The notes under the pieces: model-generated | Told to the model about the DNA's origin: nothing | Database searches by the model: none | Seen by the model: the letters and a program-made list of their open reading frames with translations, nothing else | Source of the DNA: Mesorhizobium sp. | GTDB taxonomy: Bacteria; Pseudomonadota; Alphaproteobacteria; Rhizobiales; Rhizobiaceae | Direction: 5' to 3' | Length of the DNA stretch: 7,957 bases | NCBI GenBank assembly: GCA_019509685.1 | Contig: JAEKLU010000018.1 | Coordinates: 1 to 7,957 of the forward strand | Shown here: positions 5,759 through 7,957 of the stretch, in pieces | How the letters are laid out: every line of letters starts with the position of its first letter | Position numbering within the stretch: position 1 is the first letter of the stretch | Translations under genes and position numbers: made by a program

Positions 5759-6508
5759 TTAGTGGACGAAATTGAACAGGCGCCCGGCGCGCATCTCCGA
5801 CGGCCACTTCCAGACTTCGAGCGGGCTGGCGCCGCCGGCGATCGAGAAGAAGATGACGTTGGCGCGGCCGACGAGATTCTCGGCGGGGACGAAGCCGACG
5901 GTGAAGCGGCTGTCGGAGGAATTGTCGCGGTTGTCGCCCATCATGAAATAATGGCCGGCCGGCACGGTCCACTCTCGCGTATCGTCGCCGATCGAATTCG
6001 GGGTCAAGTCGAGCGTGTCATAGCTGACGCCATTGGGCAGGGTCTCGCGATAGACATCGACGGGACGGTCGACCTCGGTGACATCGGGATTGTCGATCTG
6101 GCCGGTTTTCACGCGCGGCACACCGACGTCGTTGATGAAGAGCTGGCCGTTCTTCATCTGGATCTTGTCGCCGGGCAGGCCGACGACGCGCTTGATGTAG
6201 TCGATCGACGGATCCGGCGGGAACTTGAACACGACGACATCGCCGCGCTTGGGTTCCGAGCCCCAGATGCGGCCGGAGAACAGGTTCGGGCCGAACGGCA
6301 GCGAGTAACGCGAATAGCCGTAAGCCCATTTGGTAACGAACAGATAGTCGCCCTCGAGCAGCGTCGGCCGCATCGAACCGGACGGAATGGAGAATGGCTG
6401 GAAGAGCAGCGTACGGATGACGAGCGCGAGCAGCAGCGCCTGGATGATGACGGAGAAGGTCTCGCCAAGCCCGCCGGATTTCTTCTCTGATTTTTCAGCC
6501 ACGCTCAT
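5759..6508 (-). CDS. lepB: Signal peptidase I
   Basis: This membrane-bound Ser/Lys protease cuts signal peptides from exported proteins at the periplasmic face. The 249-aa protein starts with a short charged tail (about 1-14) and has one membrane helix (about 17-37). The catalytic serine is S45 in IPSGSMRPTL (41-50). The general-base lysine is K106 in YIKRVVGLPGD (104-114). The conserved box GDNRDNSSDSR is at 191-201. A single N-terminal helix rather than two is usual for alphaproteobacteria. The ATG at 6508 has GAGGA (complement of 6513-6517) four bases upstream, and a candidate promoter precedes it. The acpS stop is 78 bp upstream on the same strand, so lepB may be transcribed both from its own promoter and by read-through from acpS. 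Confidence 0.96.
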   Translation of the reverse strand: MSVAEKSEKKSGGLGETFSVIIQALLLALVIRTLLFQPFSIPSGSMRPTLLEGDYLFVTKWAYGYSRYSLPFGPNLFSGRIWGSEPKRGDVVVFKFPPDPSIDYIKRVVGLPGDKIQMKNGQLFINDVGVPRVKTGQIDNPDVTEVDRPVDVYRETLPNGVSYDTLDLTPNSIGDDTREWTVPAGHYFMMGDNRDNSSDSRFTVGFVPAENLVGRANVIFFSIAGGASPLEVWKWPSEMRAGRLFNFVH

Positions 6509-6531
6509 GTCGTCCTCGATTGTGCGTTCGT

Positions 6532-6560
6532 TCTATAGAGTCTCGGCACGCGCTGGGCAA
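6532..6560 (-). promoter_or_regulatory. Candidate sigma-70-type promoter for lepB-rnc-era
   Basis: On the minus strand, TTGCCC (complement of 6555-6560) and TATAGA (complement of 6532-6537) are separated by exactly 17 bp; each matches four of six consensus bases. The start of transcription would fall near 6525, leaving a leader of about 17 nt with the GAGGA ribosome site. The 78-bp acpS-lepB gap is the only sizeable one in the cluster, which fits a promoter here. Recognised by eye only. Confidence 0.45.
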
Positions 6561-6586
6561 CGTCATGCCGTCGTGGTCTGAGGGAA

Positions 6587-7000
6587 TCAATGTGGCGCTT
6601 GTTCGACCGGCACCGCCTCGATGATCACAAACGCTTGAGCAAGCGGAAAATCATCGGTGATGGTGAGGTGAATGAGCGCGCGATGGCCCTTGGGTAAGAT
6701 TTTTTCCAGCCGCACGGCGGCGCCGCCGGTCAGCGCCATGGTCGGCGCGCCGCTGGCCAGGTTGATCACGCCCATGTCGCGCCAGAACACGCCCTCGGCC
6801 ATGCCGGTGCCGAGCGCCTTGGCGCAGGCCTCCTTGGCGGCGAAGCGCTTGGCATAGGAAGCCCCGCGCGCCGCGCGTTTCTCGGACTTCGCCTGCTCGA
6901 CCTCGGTATAGATGCGCTGGACAAAGCGCTGGCCGTGGCGTTCCAGCGACTTTTCGATGCGTCTGATGTCGATCAAATCGCTGCCGATGCCGATGATCAT
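6587..7000 (-). CDS. acpS: Holo-[acyl-carrier-protein] synthase
   Basis: AcpS transfers 4'-phosphopantetheine from CoA to a serine of acyl carrier protein, switching it on for fatty-acid synthesis. The 137-aa length is normal. The N-terminus [18 protein letters not shown] (2-19) carries the Mg-binding D8, and [16 protein letters not shown] (51-66) carries the second metal ligand E57; the C-terminal strand includes [18 protein letters not shown] (111-128). The frame is open upstream to an ATG at 7177, but that would overlap the DUF2062 gene by 180 bp and the conserved start is the ATG at 7000. That ATG overlaps the DUF2062 stop (ATGA), so translation is probably coupled. Confidence 0.95.
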   Translation of the reverse strand: MIIGIGSDLIDIRRIEKSLERHGQRFVQRIYTEVEQAKSEKRAARGASYAKRFAAKEACAKALGTGMAEGVFWRDMGVINLASGAPTMALTGGAAVRLEKILPKGHRALIHLTITDDFPLAQAFVIIEAVPVEQAPH

Positions 7001-7581
7001 TGCGCCGGCACTTCCCGCCCGCCATGCCTGGCTTTTTCGGCCCGCTCGGCCATGCGTTTCTTGCGCCGTTCGCGAAACACCGTCATGCCCCAGCGCGTGA
7101 TGCCATAAAAGACAAGTCCGAAGACCAGGCCGAGCGGCACCGCGCCGATCAGCATGGGTTCCAGCACCGGATGCCACAGTTTGGCGAAGGAGAGCTTGTG
7201 CATCATTTCGCCGAGATGCTCGGGCGGCCCGTGTTTGGGCAAACGCTCATGCAAAAGCAGCTTGCCGGTTTCCCACGACGCGCCCCACAGCAGCGGGAAG
7301 GTCAGCGGATTGCCGAAGAACACCGCGCCGAGTGCGGCCGCCACCAGATTGCCGGCAATGATCCAGCAAAGCACCGCGGCAACCACGAAATGGAAGCCAA
7401 GCGGAAAGAAAGAGGCAAAGACACCCGCGGCGACGCCGGCGGCGACGGAATGCGGCGTCGCCTTCAGCCGCAGGATGCGCTTGGAGAAATATTGCACGGA
7501 ACGTGAGAACGAGCGGCGCGGCCAAAGATAAGTACGCACCCGCTCAATCAAGCCGTCAGGCTTTCGGCGTCGAAAAAGCAC
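6997..7581 (-). CDS. DUF2062 membrane protein
   Basis: The 194-aa protein matches the DUF2062 family of small inner-membrane proteins of unknown function. With the GTG at 7581 as start it begins (M/V)LFRRRKPDG, as I recall for rhizobial members. It then has a basic segment (WPRRSFSRS, 20-28), [19 protein letters not shown] (31-49), two hydrophobic spans (about 45-71 and 72-90), the family motif GNPLTFP (90-96), a third span at about 141-163 and a basic, polar tail. The frame continues upstream to an ATG at 7644, giving 215 aa, but those extra residues look non-coding and no good ribosome site is seen at either codon. The segment [11 protein letters not shown] (55-65) looks one residue shorter than the usual ASFTPF(L/M)GFHF. 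It sits at the head of the visible cluster and overlaps acpS by 4 bp. Confidence 0.82.
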   Translation of the reverse strand: MLFRRRKPDGLIERVRTYLWPRRSFSRSVQYFSKRILRLKATPHSVAAGVAAGVFASFFPLGFHFVVAAVLCWIIAGNLVAAALGAVFFGNPLTFPLLWGASWETGKLLLHERLPKHGPPEHLGEMMHKLSFAKLWHPVLEPMLIGAVPLGLVFGLVFYGITRWGMTVFRERRKKRMAERAEKARHGGREVPAQ

Positions 7582-7796
7582 TCTGTTCCAGTTCCCGGTC
7601 CAACACCCGCCGGCTTGCCACTTGGGCCAGCCATGGATCCACATCTTGCGCTTCGAGGGCGCAGAAAGGCAATAACGACTTTGATATAGCGACGGCGTGG
7701 CCGCGCTACAACGAAACGCCGCCGCGATGGTCTGCCGCAGGCGGTAACAACACCGTCATTCTGGCGAAACTGAGGAAAAGACCGGGATACCAGCTT

Positions 7797-7957
7797 ATGA
7801 CCACCATTCGACCCGCACGGCCCGACGATGCCGAAGCATTGCCCGCCATCGAGCAATCGGCTGGACTAGCGTTCCGCGCCATCCCCGAATTGGCCTGGCT
7901 TGCCGACGGCGACAATGCCAGCCCGGAGCAGCACCGCGCGCTGATCGCCGGAGGCGC
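7797..7957 (+). CDS. N-terminal part of a GNAT-family acetyltransferase (cut by window edge)
   Basis: An ATG at 7797 opens a frame that stays open for 53 codons to the window end. It begins TTIRPARPDDAEALPAIE, the typical first strand and helix of GNAT proteins (IRPA.P.DA..L..IE). A short GGGA lies about ten bases upstream of the ATG and a stronger GAGGA further up (7772-7776). The acetyl-CoA loop lies beyond the edge, so substrate and completeness cannot be judged. It is divergent from the DUF2062 gene and is not of the toxin type at 2117-2641. I see no clear promoter in the spacer. Confidence 0.75.
   Translation, partial: MTTIRPARPDDAEALPAIEQSAGLAFRAIPELAWLADGDNASPEQHRALIAGG

Noticed and set aside
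5618..6490. Plus-strand frame (290 aa) opposite lepB
   Set aside because: Acidic, repetitive shadow of lepB; lepB has all catalytic residues and a ribosome site.

Overview
The window looks like chromosomal DNA of a high-GC alphaproteobacterium of the order Rhizobiales, most likely Mesorhizobium or a close relative. This rests on the protein sequences (rhizobial-type Era, RNase III, LepB, AcpS and DUF2062), on the minus-strand order DUF2062 > acpS > lepB > rnc > era, and on a GCATGATCCCGAA-type intergenic hairpin that is common in this order. The genus is inferred from memory, not from a search.

Layout. At 1-270 (minus) is the start of a membrane protein with a coiled coil and an Ala/Pro-rich linker, probably DUF2339; it is cut by the window edge. 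A Nudix hydrolase (517-984, plus) is transcribed away from it and converges on recO (991-1743, minus) with a 6-bp gap. The long minus-strand housekeeping cluster runs from about 7581 down to 3326: DUF2062 membrane protein, acpS, lepB (with its own candidate promoter), rnc, era and an aminoglycoside-phosphotransferase-like kinase. Most junctions are tight: ATGA overlaps at DUF2062/acpS and rnc/era, 4 bp between lepB and rnc, and a 29-bp era/kinase overlap. Between the kinase and recO, on the opposite strand, lies a block of about 1.5 kb with a DUF1778-GNAT toxin-antitoxin pair and a VOC (glyoxalase-fold) protein. A second GNAT gene starts at 7797 and leaves the window.

How the genes fit together. 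The core cluster covers acyl-carrier-protein activation (AcpS), signal-peptide cleavage (LepB), rRNA/dsRNA processing (RNase III), 30S maturation (Era) and recombinational repair (RecO). The plus-strand block looks like accessory DNA. It leaves recO with only 95 bp upstream, shared with the toxin-antitoxin promoter, which carries two tandem GTACGTAC palindromes likely to be the antitoxin operator.

Most notable: era is broken in this sequence. The GTPase domain (180 aa) and the KH domain (112 aa) are both intact but lie in different frames, and the linker between them is missing by roughly 28 codons. This is either a real lesion in a normally important gene or a sequencing/assembly error. I found no tRNA, rRNA, CRISPR array or transposase. 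No gene-free stretch exceeds 300 bases.
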